A program made the position numbers and the translations under genes. From positions 1 through 5,848 of the forward strand of contig JABSRY010000169.1 of assembly GCA_013214985.1 (NCBI GenBank): a stretch of 5,848 nucleotides of DNA, written 5' to 3'. A model generated the notes under the pieces. It was not told where the DNA came from and did no database searches. It saw nothing but the letters and a program-made list of their open reading frames with translations. This DNA is from Hyphomicrobiales bacterium. Its GTDB lineage: Bacteria > Pseudomonadota > Alphaproteobacteria > Rhizobiales > OSC116. Positions 1 through 5,735 of the stretch are shown here, in pieces. Numbering within the stretch: the stretch's first letter is position 1; the number at the start of each line of letters is the position of its first letter.

Positions 1-64
1 GACGACAACAATGTACCACTGAAGAACTTTTTGGGGTGGGCAAATTTGAATCAAATTAAAGGCG
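1..64. other. Left edge, no recognisable gene
   Basis: This short stretch lies just downstream of the gpN-like stop codon. One minus-strand frame and plus-strand frame 1 (24 codons, ending in TAG at 73-75) are both open, but neither translation resembles a family I know, and open frames this short are expected by chance. In Mu-like phages the rest of gpN and then gpP (baseplate hub) would follow here. Nothing in these bases looks like a continuation of gpN. No terminator hairpin is visible. Confidence 0.5.
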
Positions 65-523
65 TCAGGCTATAGCACCCAATGCAGCACCCGCACCAAC
101 CATAGCAAGCTCAATCATTCTGCCAGGCAATAAGCTAATGCCAATGGCAACAAAACCCGCTTCTTCAACAAAATCAAAGTTTATGCTAACTTTGTTTATC
201 TCATCTTTGCTAATTTCATAGCCAAACCCAACACACCGCACATGTAAAAATGGCAAATCAGGTAAAGTCAAAACACCAGTACCAGCAATACTGGTTGCAG
301 CTTTTAAGCTATTGGCCTGTGCAACAGCATCAAACCCAATTAAATAACCACTTACTTTAAACTTCCCAACATTAGGCGATAAATCTTCGTTTAAATGCCC
401 ACTACCATTCGGAAATTGGTGCGTAACAACATTGCGGCCGCCGCCATCAACGCTTGTTTTGTCCATAAAAAAAGGCAAACCGTTAAAGCGTGCCTGTCTT
501 TTAAATTTTAAAGGATTATTCAT
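65..523 (-). CDS. Mu gpN-like DNA circularisation protein, short form (N-terminal domain only)
   Basis: This 152-residue protein matches the N-terminal domain of the DNA circularisation protein family (DNA_circ_N type; Mu gpN). The pattern is visible in order: R-x-NGLPFF near residues 12-19, GGGRNVVTHQFPNG around 27-40, a GYLIGFDA strand around 59-66, a GTGVLTLP segment near 82-89, and the closing NFDFVEEAG around 115-123. Members associate with the tail/baseplate hub, and some are linked to circularisation of injected DNA. Full-length relatives usually run to several hundred residues, whereas this one ends in TGA after about 30 further Ala/Gly/Leu-rich residues. It is therefore either truncated or a stand-alone domain variant. 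The ATG overlaps the tape measure stop as TAATG, and an AGG lies 9 nt upstream. The domain call is firm; the function of the short form is uncertain. Confidence 0.82.
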   Translation of the reverse strand: MNNPLKFKRQARFNGLPFFMDKTSVDGGGRNVVTHQFPNGSGHLNEDLSPNVGKFKVSGYLIGFDAVAQANSLKAATSIAGTGVLTLPDLPFLHVRCVGFGYEISKDEINKVSINFDFVEEAGFVAIGISLLPGRMIELAMVGAGAALGAIA

Positions 524-3084
524 TAAGCACCGCCTATGTTTAATTCTGTCATACTGGTGCCAACATTAACTTTAGCTTTAGTATGGCCGCTATTAATAAC
601 ACTCGTTGATACATGACTGGCTTCAACACCTTTAACTTTAATATCAACTTTTACTACGGCTTCACCTTTTAACTCAGCTTGAATAGTTTGATTTTTTCTT
701 TCAGTGTTTTGTTGGTTAATTGTTTTGACTAAGTTATCCATTTTTATCTGCATATCACTTAATTTAGACTTCTCACCCTCAATAAGATCCGCTCTTCTTT
801 TTGCTTTTTCAACTTCAATAAGATCCGCTCTTTTTGCTTGCCTAGCAGAAAGGTGTCGATTTGGCATAGACCCCAGCCCGCCCGTGTAAGTTTTTGCAAT
901 TGGATTTTGGAGATGTTTAATAAGCGCCTTCTGGCTTATAATTTGGGATTTTGCGTTATCGTATGCTGTGTTATTCGTAAATTTAACAATTCCAAGTCTT
1001 TCATCGACTTTTTGTTCTATCTGTTTACGATTTAGTCCATTAGGGCTTAAGATCAGTTCTTTATGTGTTTTAGCCGTTGTCGTCATGCCCAATCTGTGTA
1101 CATTTTTAATAACAGCATCTAAGACAAGCGCGTTTTCAACGCTTTTCTTAGACAGAGCATAAAGTGCGTCGGAAGTTTCTTTTATACTTTTATTACCGAG
1201 GTCAAAATCTAATCTAATTTGATCTATTTCTTTTTTAGTATTATCATCTAAATGTACCATGCCAGAGGATGCTCCCCAGCCGCTAGTTTGCAAATTTCCC
1301 GAAATTTCTTTCCGTTGCTCTGGTATTTGTTTATCTAATTTAGCGACTTCTAAAGTCAATTTTTGATGCGTTGCATTGTTTAAGTTCTCGCCATATTCTT
1401 TAGAGTTTTTAGTCACCCTGCCAAGGATTTTATCAACACGATCAAGTTGATCTGCGTGCTCTTTTTCTGCATTTGCGGCAGCATTACTAGCATTAGTTTT
1501 TTCACCGTATGCAGACGCTAAGTATCCGAGACCTAAAATCAACGCACCACCCGCAGCGATATAAGGTGAGAAAAGTACAGCACCTGCGAACGCCTTTGTA
1601 AGACCACCCCCAAGTGTAATCAAAACTGAACCAAGTCTAGCAATACTTGTAAGCGCAGCGCCGCCTAAAACTAACCCGACAACCCCTTTACCTATCATCA
1701 CTAGCGTATCAACATCAGTAGCTGTTAGCCCATTAATGACGCCCGTTAATGCTTCTAAACCCTCGTTCATTCTATTACCAAGGTCTCCATCCCAGAAAGA
1801 TAAGTTTAATTCACTTACTGCAGAGTTAAAACGCTTGACAGCACCTACCATACCGCGCATTCGGATAGCGGCCATTTTTTTAGATGCACCATCTGCGCCT
1901 TCGTCAATTGTCTTGTGGAGAGCCCTGTAACCCTTTTCAGCTTTTGTATTCATCAAACCTAAAAATTTAGCAACTTGCATTTTACCAAATACACGCTCCA
2001 TCTCAGTGATACTTATGCCTTTAGCTTTCATGTCGTCGAGCAGCCCAAAAATATCTAGTCCCTTTGCATTGGCTGCAAAAGATTCTGTGATTATTTCACT
2101 TATTCTTATACGCGCATCAACGGAAGAGTCACCAACTTGGCTAACAACTTTGTCTACCAATTCACCTAATAAGTCGTCACTTGTCGAGTTGTCTATAATA
2201 TCTTGGAGTAAACTTCCATCAATTTTTAGTCCTTGGCTTTTTAACGCATTAGACATTTTAGAACCATTTACCGTATCGCCATTCTTAAAATATTTTTTAA
2301 GGTCGATATCTAAACTTGCGAATGCGGCACGCGCTTTTTTGGTTGGTGCGATTAAGCGTAGCATACCCGTTCTATATGCGCGCCCAGCTTCCGCCCCTTG
2401 AACGCCTTTATCGGCAAATACACCTAATATCGCGGCGGTTTTTTCCATTGTTACACCCAAAGCTCTGGAAATTGGGGCGGCTTCTTTCATTGCCATAAAC
2501 ATTTGAGGAACATTAGTGTTTGATTTTGTGGCTGTAAACGCCACGACATCATTCAAACGTATCATATTCTTCTTAAGTTCAACCACATCATTACTTGCCA
2601 TTCCAAACCCAGCAAACGCATTAGTCGAAAGATCAGCAGCTTTTGCTAATGATATATTACCTGCCGCCGCTAAATTTAATGTCGCGGGTAGTGTGGCTGC
2701 AGCTTCATCAAGTGAAAGCCCTGCCTGTATCAAGAAGTTAAAACCCTCTGCCGCTTCAATTGCCGTAAATTGGGTCGTCTTGCCTAGCCCTCTTAACATT
2801 TTGGAGTAGGGCTTCATTTTACTTTCAGATAGTTGTGCGGTAGCTGCTACTTGATTAATTGCCTCATCAAATTTATATACGCCGCGCATAGATACGGCCA
2901 CAGCGGCAAGAACTGGGATTGCCATCCCGCCGCCTATGGCTTGGCCAAACCCCTGAACTTGACGGGATGCACGTTTGATTTTACCAGTAACTGCATTAAC
3001 ATTTTTGGCAACCGAACCAAACGCGGCAGATGCGCGGTCATGCCCTTTGATAATAATATCAGTGGTGAATTGATTACCAGCCAT
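523..3084 (-). CDS. Phage tail tape measure protein (TP901/Mu gp42 type)
   Basis: This is the longest gene of the module, 853 residues from the chosen ATG. It sets tail length as an extended scaffold inside the tube and is expected to pass out with the DNA at injection. The tape-measure core (PhageMin_Tail type) is visible at roughly residues 70-265: KFDEAINQ, then KTTQFTAIEAAEGFNFL near 102-118, a run of small residues (LPATLNLAAAG), and GVQGAEAGRAYRTGMLRL near 227-244. A hydrophobic Gly/Ala-rich block lies at about 461-525, as is common in these proteins. The C-terminal third is charged and probably helical or coiled coil, with a 12-residue internal duplication near 752-775. A TTG 21 nt further upstream (3105) is in frame, but the ATG has AGGA 9 nt before it and starts 1 nt after the stop of the frameshifted chaperone form. 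At about 0.15 nm per residue the tail would be near 130 nm (inference). Confidence 0.93.
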   Translation of the reverse strand: MAGNQFTTDIIIKGHDRASAAFGSVAKNVNAVTGKIKRASRQVQGFGQAIGGGMAIPVLAAVAVSMRGVYKFDEAINQVAATAQLSESKMKPYSKMLRGLGKTTQFTAIEAAEGFNFLIQAGLSLDEAAATLPATLNLAAAGNISLAKAADLSTNAFAGFGMASNDVVELKKNMIRLNDVVAFTATKSNTNVPQMFMAMKEAAPISRALGVTMEKTAAILGVFADKGVQGAEAGRAYRTGMLRLIAPTKKARAAFASLDIDLKKYFKNGDTVNGSKMSNALKSQGLKIDGSLLQDIIDNSTSDDLLGELVDKVVSQVGDSSVDARIRISEIITESFAANAKGLDIFGLLDDMKAKGISITEMERVFGKMQVAKFLGLMNTKAEKGYRALHKTIDEGADGASKKMAAIRMRGMVGAVKRFNSAVSELNLSFWDGDLGNRMNEGLEALTGVINGLTATDVDTLVMIGKGVVGLVLGGAALTSIARLGSVLITLGGGLTKAFAGAVLFSPYIAAGGALILGLGYLASAYGEKTNASNAAANAEKEHADQLDRVDKILGRVTKNSKEYGENLNNATHQKLTLEVAKLDKQIPEQRKEISGNLQTSGWGASSGMVHLDDNTKKEIDQIRLDFDLGNKSIKETSDALYALSKKSVENALVLDAVIKNVHRLGMTTTAKTHKELILSPNGLNRKQIEQKVDERLGIVKFTNNTAYDNAKSQIISQKALIKHLQNPIAKTYTGGLGSMPNRHLSARQAKRADLIEVEKAKRRADLIEGEKSKLSDMQIKMDNLVKTINQQNTERKNQTIQAELKGEAVVKVDIKVKGVEASHVSTSVINSGHTKAKVNVGTSMTELNIGGA
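779..831 (-). repeat. Direct repeat inside the tape measure gene, 36-nt period
   Basis: An exact 17-base match occurs at 779-795 and again at 815-831, offset by 36 nt (12 codons, frame preserved). In the protein it gives two successive versions of an R-A-D-L-I-E-x-E-K-x-K unit. The charge pattern suits a helical or coiled-coil rod. Adding or losing a unit would leave the reading frame intact. Confidence 0.8.
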
Positions 3085-3085
3085 G

Positions 3086-3480
3086 TTATTTATTCCTGTA
3101 TTCAATAAACCGATTTGCCCAAAAAACTAGGCGGTCAATCGGTAAGTTTTCAACTTCACTTATGGATTTGCCAGCTTCAAAAACCAACAAATCCACAAGA
3201 GGCATTACTTTTTTTCGTCAAGATAAACCCAGTCGGCAAGTTGTTGTCCGATGTTGGCAAAATCAAGTTGATTTAACCGTTCTATTTCTGAAAAATCTAA
3301 GTTAGTTAAATCATTTATATACTTACTTAAAACATCCCATTTAATAGCGCCCTTGGTATCTAAAAAGGAACCATGCGCTATTAAGTGCTTGGCGGCCGGT
3401 TGCTTTTCAAAAACAACTTCCTTAAGCAATCCTCCCGACCCCTCAATAGGGTGGGCTAATTTTACCTCTAATTTAGTCAT
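3086..3480 (-). CDS. Tail assembly chaperone, long form made by -1 frameshift (gp41-gp41' type)
   Basis: The predicted product is 131 residues: 91 from the upstream frame (3480 to 3208), then a -1 slip, then 40 from the new frame (3208 to 3086). The extension begins V-M-P-L-V-D-L-L and ends in a Trp-containing helix (near LVFWANRFIEYRNK). This resembles the C-terminal extensions of tail chaperone frameshift products, which bind the tape measure and recruit tube subunits. The new frame stops with TAA at 3088-3086, 1 nt before the tape measure ATG. Frameshift synthesis of a short and a long chaperone between the tube and tape measure genes is well established in long-tailed phages. An alternative route is reinitiation at the ATG at 3205, which overlaps the short-form stop as TAATG and would give a free 39-residue peptide. 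The frame and signal are seen; frameshift efficiency is not known. Confidence 0.8.
3094..3097 (-). promoter_or_regulatory. Ribosome binding site that decides the tape measure start
   Basis: AGGA on the minus strand lies 9 nt upstream of the ATG at 3084. The in-frame TTG at 3105 has no comparable motif, so the ATG is preferred. The site lies within the last codons of the frameshifted chaperone frame, so translation of that frame would pass over it. Confidence 0.6.
3159..3214 (-). promoter_or_regulatory. Programmed -1 ribosomal frameshift signal: slippery heptamer plus downstream stem-loop
   Basis: On the minus strand the heptamer A_AAA_AAG occupies 3214-3208, exactly in X_XXY_YYZ phase with the chaperone frame and directly before its TAA. 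After an 8-nt spacer (3207-3200), bases 3199-3188 (CTTGTGGATTTG) can pair with 3170-3159 (CAAATCCATAAG). This is a 12-bp stem with one G·T(U) wobble around a 17-nt loop. Heptamer, spacer and stem have the standard arrangement for -1 frameshifting in bacteria, and the -1 frame is open for 40 codons. Folding was judged by eye; stability was not computed. Confidence 0.78.
3205..3480 (-). CDS. Tail assembly chaperone, short form (Mu gp41-like)
   Basis: This 91-residue protein starts with the pattern KLEVKLAHPIEG, as in the Mu/FluMu gp41 tail assembly family, which typically opens with a beta strand, a K-x-PIE motif and then a variable segment. It continues with helical stretches, including NDLTNLDFSEIERLNQLDF, where family members have a conserved Leu/Asp-rich helix. 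Position between the tube and tape measure genes supports the role: a cytoplasmic assembly factor that keeps the tape measure protein soluble and is absent from the mature tail. An upstream in-frame GTG at 3489 would add three residues. The ATG at 3480 is preferred because a GTGAG motif lies 8 nt upstream of it, and because it places the LEVKL strand at the very N terminus. The frame overlaps the end of the tube gene by 8 nt. The last codons, GAA AAA AAG TAA, carry the frameshift site. Confidence 0.83.
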   Translation of the reverse strand: MTKLEVKLAHPIEGSGGLLKEVVFEKQPAAKHLIAHGSFLDTKGAIKWDVLSKYINDLTNLDFSEIERLNQLDFANIGQQLADWVYLDEKK

Positions 3481-3856
3481 GGATAACACTCACATTGTTA
3501 GATGAATATTCGATACCATCAATAACGGCCTTATCGAATTTGTAGGTTGGCTTGCCAATCATCATTGAATTATTGAAATAATAGGTCAGTTTTTTATCAA
3601 TATCCTCAACTGTGATATTGACATTATCGGTAAAATCACGCAATGTTTCTGTTGTAAAGCCCTTCCTTACCACTAATTCAAGGCTCTTTATCATCATCGG
3701 TGAGCCTTTAATAATAACACCAGTCTTACCGTCTGCGTGTGTTACCGTTTCCCGTTCGGTGTCCCATGCATCTATTTCACAAGAACCCTCTAGTGTTATT
3801 TTTTTGCCATTGCATTTAAAAGCCAAGCGGCCAGCTATAATATTACTATCAGCCAT
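3473..3856 (-). CDS. Phage tail tube protein (Mu gpM-like)
   Basis: This 127-residue protein is the expected subunit of the inner tail tube, polymerising around the tape measure beneath the contractile sheath. Length fits the Mu gpM/Phage_tail_tube family (about 115-130 residues). The sequence reads as a small beta-rich protein: RLAFKCNGKKITLEGSCEID near the N terminus, ETVTHADGKTGVIIKGSP in the middle (compare the gpM pattern of a strand, a Gly, and a charged lysine turn), then VNITVEDIDKK and Y-F-N-N-S-M-M-I-G-K-P. The ATG overlaps the sheath stop as TAATG, with GGAG 7 nt upstream. The end overlaps the following chaperone gene. Sequence likeness to Mu gpM is modest, so the assignment rests partly on size and position between sheath and chaperone. 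Confidence 0.85.
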   Translation of the reverse strand: MADSNIIAGRLAFKCNGKKITLEGSCEIDAWDTERETVTHADGKTGVIIKGSPMMIKSLELVVRKGFTTETLRDFTDNVNITVEDIDKKLTYYFNNSMMIGKPTYKFDKAVIDGIEYSSNNVSVIHD

Positions 3857-5310
3857 TAAACTACTCCATTTTCAATTTGTAGATAAGATTTTGCATTTGC
3901 TGCAATAACCATTAATTGGTTCACAAAATCTGTTCCCCAATTAATTTCAATTCTATTTGCATCAACTTTTGAGCGGCTAACTGTAAGTAATTTTTCAAAG
4001 CCACTTAGATTTTCGCAAACACCAAGGTCGATTAATGACATATAAGCCTGAATACATTCTTTTCTGATATCGTCAGGGGTTGCTATTTCGGCCAAATTTC
4101 TTGGGTTGGTATCTGCTAAAGCCGATCTTGGAAAAATTGCCAAAATATGGGCGCGTGTGAAACGTGCAAAATATGCGTTCTGAGCGAGCGTGTTGATATC
4201 AAGCCAACTTGCATCAGGAATATCATTTGCGGTGCGTTGATACGTGGTTATAGCGCGTTCAATGGTAACTACACCGCTTTTAGTCTTTTTATGAGTGGCG
4301 ATACCATCCCATAATAAAGTATTGCGCTCGGTGGTAGTTCGTCCCTTGTTTGGCGCCCTAATATTCTTCAAAACAAGGGTTTGTAAGGGGCGACTCAATT
4401 CTGGTGCGGATGCCATATGATCTGCTATCACTGCACCCAATGCCGCAGCCCATTCCCATGCAGGGCTTATGCTGTCATACATGTCCATAATAGTTGTGTG
4501 AGCATCGTTTCTCACAACGCCAATTGCGGATAATTCGCCAAGTGTTCCACCAACTGCCGTTATATAATGTCCATAAATCTGTTTATCGGCTGACCATCTG
4601 CCACTTTTATGATCTAAAAATGATTGCATTTGATCTAAGACTGTCGTGCCGCTAAAGCCGCTGGCTATATAGTCGTATTCATCGTCTGCTAAATTAGCAA
4701 GTGCCGTGCCGATATCTGGTTGCCCATTACCGCCTAAAAACGCAGTGAGTATTAAAGTGTTTTTACCAATGTCGCCTTCGTCCCCGTTATAGACATGTAC
4801 CAAAGATAACTTCAAATCGCCTTTATGGACGCATGTTATAGTGATAACGTTTTGTAAGGCAACTGCCGACACAACAATTGTACTTCCATTAATTGCCGCC
4901 ACTATCTTTATTGCCACATCATTGTTGCTATCACCCTCTGTAATAACAATACTGTGACGGTGCCCCGCAATGTAAAAAATACATTGGCCCAAGTTAGTGG
5001 ATGCATTTTGTACCGTAATGGTGGCGTTCATTGCAACACCAACAGCAGCGATTGGCAAAGCCCAAATTTCTTGAAGGGGCGCATTGGCAACGGCGGCTTT
5101 GTACATAGCAGCAAGCATTGATTTTTTACCAAAAAGCGTATCAATTACACTGGCACTGCATAATACAGGTTCATCCAATGTTGCATTGCCAGCATCGGCA
5201 CCAGTTTCTATCATATGCCCTTTTAAGAGCTCAATGTTCTGGCTAGAAAATGGTGTAGGAGCGGCGGTGATGTTGATGGTCATTCCGGGTGTTCTTAAAT
5301 TATCACTCAT
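3856..5310 (-). CDS. Contractile tail sheath protein (Mu gpL-like)
   Basis: This 484-residue protein is close to the roughly 495 of Mu gpL. It forms the outer helical sheath whose contraction drives the tube through the host envelope. The strongest family signature is in the C-terminal half. Around residues 305-400 it reads RPLQTLVL, then TTTERNTLLWDGIAT, GVVTIERAITTYQ, and SWLDINTLAQNAYFARFTRAHI, ending in FPRSALAD. This arrangement is characteristic of Mu-type sheath proteins. The end (NRIEINWGTDFVNQLMVIA near the C terminus) corresponds to the strand that links sheath subunits. The N-terminal half (about residues 85-190) is more divergent, as expected for the surface-exposed domain. The ATG lies 1 nt after the upstream stop, with GAAGG 9 nt before it. 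The frame is intact, with no sign of decay. Confidence 0.95.
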   Translation of the reverse strand: MSDNLRTPGMTINITAAPTPFSSQNIELLKGHMIETGADAGNATLDEPVLCSASVIDTLFGKKSMLAAMYKAAVANAPLQEIWALPIAAVGVAMNATITVQNASTNLGQCIFYIAGHRHSIVITEGDSNNDVAIKIVAAINGSTIVVSAVALQNVITITCVHKGDLKLSLVHVYNGDEGDIGKNTLILTAFLGGNGQPDIGTALANLADDEYDYIASGFSGTTVLDQMQSFLDHKSGRWSADKQIYGHYITAVGGTLGELSAIGVVRNDAHTTIMDMYDSISPAWEWAAALGAVIADHMASAPELSRPLQTLVLKNIRAPNKGRTTTERNTLLWDGIATHKKTKSGVVTIERAITTYQRTANDIPDASWLDINTLAQNAYFARFTRAHILAIFPRSALADTNPRNLAEIATPDDIRKECIQAYMSLIDLGVCENLSGFEKLLTVSRSKVDANRIEINWGTDFVNQLMVIAANAKSYLQIENGVV

Positions 5311-5311
5311 T

Positions 5312-5482
5312 TTATATCGCCTTCTTTTTTGGGTTTTTATTTGGTGTTGTTTCCTTCACATCACCGTCTAACAGCCGTTTGCGCCAATAAATGTTATCTG
5401 GTTTGTTCTGACCTTCACTCTTAAGTGTCGTCATATCATTGGGGTCGCGCACAATACGGCCCTCACACGGTTTTAAAAACAT
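5312..5482 (-). CDS. DUF2635 family small phage protein (Mu gp38-like)
   Basis: This small protein, 56 residues from the chosen start, carries the hallmark of DUF2635: it begins M-F-L-K-P, then RIVRDPNDMTTLKSEG, then PDNIYWRKRLLDGDV, followed by a short polar tail rich in Lys, Asn and Pro. The family is found almost only in Mu-like tail modules just before the sheath gene. Its molecular role is not established. An ATG 12 nt upstream (5494) would add M-E-K-R, but it lacks a Shine-Dalgarno sequence. The ATG at 5482 has GGAG 6 nt upstream and gives the family's usual N terminus. The stop lies 1 nt before the sheath ATG, and the sheath ribosome binding site (GAAGG at 5324-5320) sits inside this gene. 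Confidence 0.88.
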   Translation of the reverse strand: MFLKPCEGRIVRDPNDMTTLKSEGQNKPDNIYWRKRLLDGDVKETTPNKNPKKKAI

Positions 5483-5488
5483 GCGTTT

Positions 5489-5492
5489 CTCC
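5489..5492 (-). promoter_or_regulatory. Ribosome binding site that decides the DUF2635 start
   Basis: GGAG on the minus strand lies 6 nt before the ATG at 5482. The alternative upstream ATG (5494-5492) overlaps this motif by a base and has only an A/C-rich leader before it. The motif therefore favours the internal ATG. Confidence 0.65.
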
Positions 5493-5524
5493 ATTTTTGT
5501 TTTTGGGTGGTTTTGACTAAAAAG

Positions 5525-5680
5525 TTACGGGACTTTTATAGGGGATATATTAAAACCCTCTAAGTCTTGAAGCGTATCACTAGGTGTGATGATTTGCTCT
5601 TTTAACCAAGTAAGGGTGTTTGTTAGATGACCATTTTTATTTAATGGTTCGAATTTTTTTAGTAAATTATCAAGTTTTGG
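5525..5680 (-). pseudogene. Probable 3' remnant of an upstream tail gene, without a start codon
   Basis: Between TAG at 5683-5681 and TAA at 5527-5525 the minus strand is open for 51 codons. The translation looks protein-like: P-K-L-D-N-L-L-K-K-F-E, then LTWLKEQIITPSDTLQDLEG, then F-N-I-S-P-I-K-V-P. It contains no ATG, GTG or TTG, and further stops (for example TGA) lie upstream in the same frame, where the sequence becomes almost pure A/T. In Mu-like modules the gene before DUF2635 is gp37, thought to be a tail terminator, and the distance of 42 nt to the DUF2635 start fits an operon neighbour. I cannot recognise gp37 in these 51 residues, so that identity is inferred from position only. It could instead be a chance open frame. 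Confidence 0.4.
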
Positions 5681-5709
5681 CTATTTTAAAGTGCTATTTA
5701 GCAGTCAAA

Positions 5710-5728
5710 GCAAAAAAGCAATTTTTGC
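5710..5728. other. A/T-rich perfect inverted repeat (weak hairpin)
   Basis: GCAAAAA at 5710-5716 and TTTTTGC at 5722-5728 form a 7-bp palindrome with a 5-nt loop, followed on the plus strand by a T run. It resembles an intrinsic terminator for plus-strand transcription, but only two G-C pairs would hold it and no plus-strand gene precedes it. It borders the repeat array and may simply be part of the same low-complexity sequence. Confidence 0.35.
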
Positions 5729-5735
5729 ATTTTTT

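Noticed and set aside
1..75. Possible 3' end of a plus-strand gene or insertion-sequence end interrupting gpN
   Set aside because: The 24-codon open frame has no recognisable similarity. No terminal inverted repeat or target duplication can be identified in the 64 bases available.
2006..2401. 131-codon plus-strand open frame
   Set aside because: It lies wholly antisense to the tape measure gene. Its Ser/Leu/Ile-rich translation looks like a shadow of that gene, it lacks family motifs, and the minus-strand frame has clear tape-measure signatures.
2833..3108. 91-codon plus-strand open frame across the tape measure start
   Set aside because: It is antisense to the tape measure N terminus, and the Cys/His/Asn-rich translation shows no domain. 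It is a shadow frame.
3612..3908. 98-codon plus-strand open frame over the tube gene
   Set aside because: It is antisense to the tube and sheath genes, with no recognisable product.
5084..5371. 95-codon plus-strand open frame with a hydrophobic C terminus
   Set aside because: It is antisense to the sheath N terminus and DUF2635 gene. Its hydrophobic end is what the reverse strand of Lys/Asn-rich codons produces.
5640..5715. Promoter-like hexamers upstream of the operon (TTGACT, TTGATA, TAAAAT on the minus strand)
   Set aside because: Spacings are wrong: TTGACT and TAAAAT are only 14 nt apart, and TTGATA has no good -10 at 16-18 nt. In sequence this A/T-rich, such matches are expected by chance.
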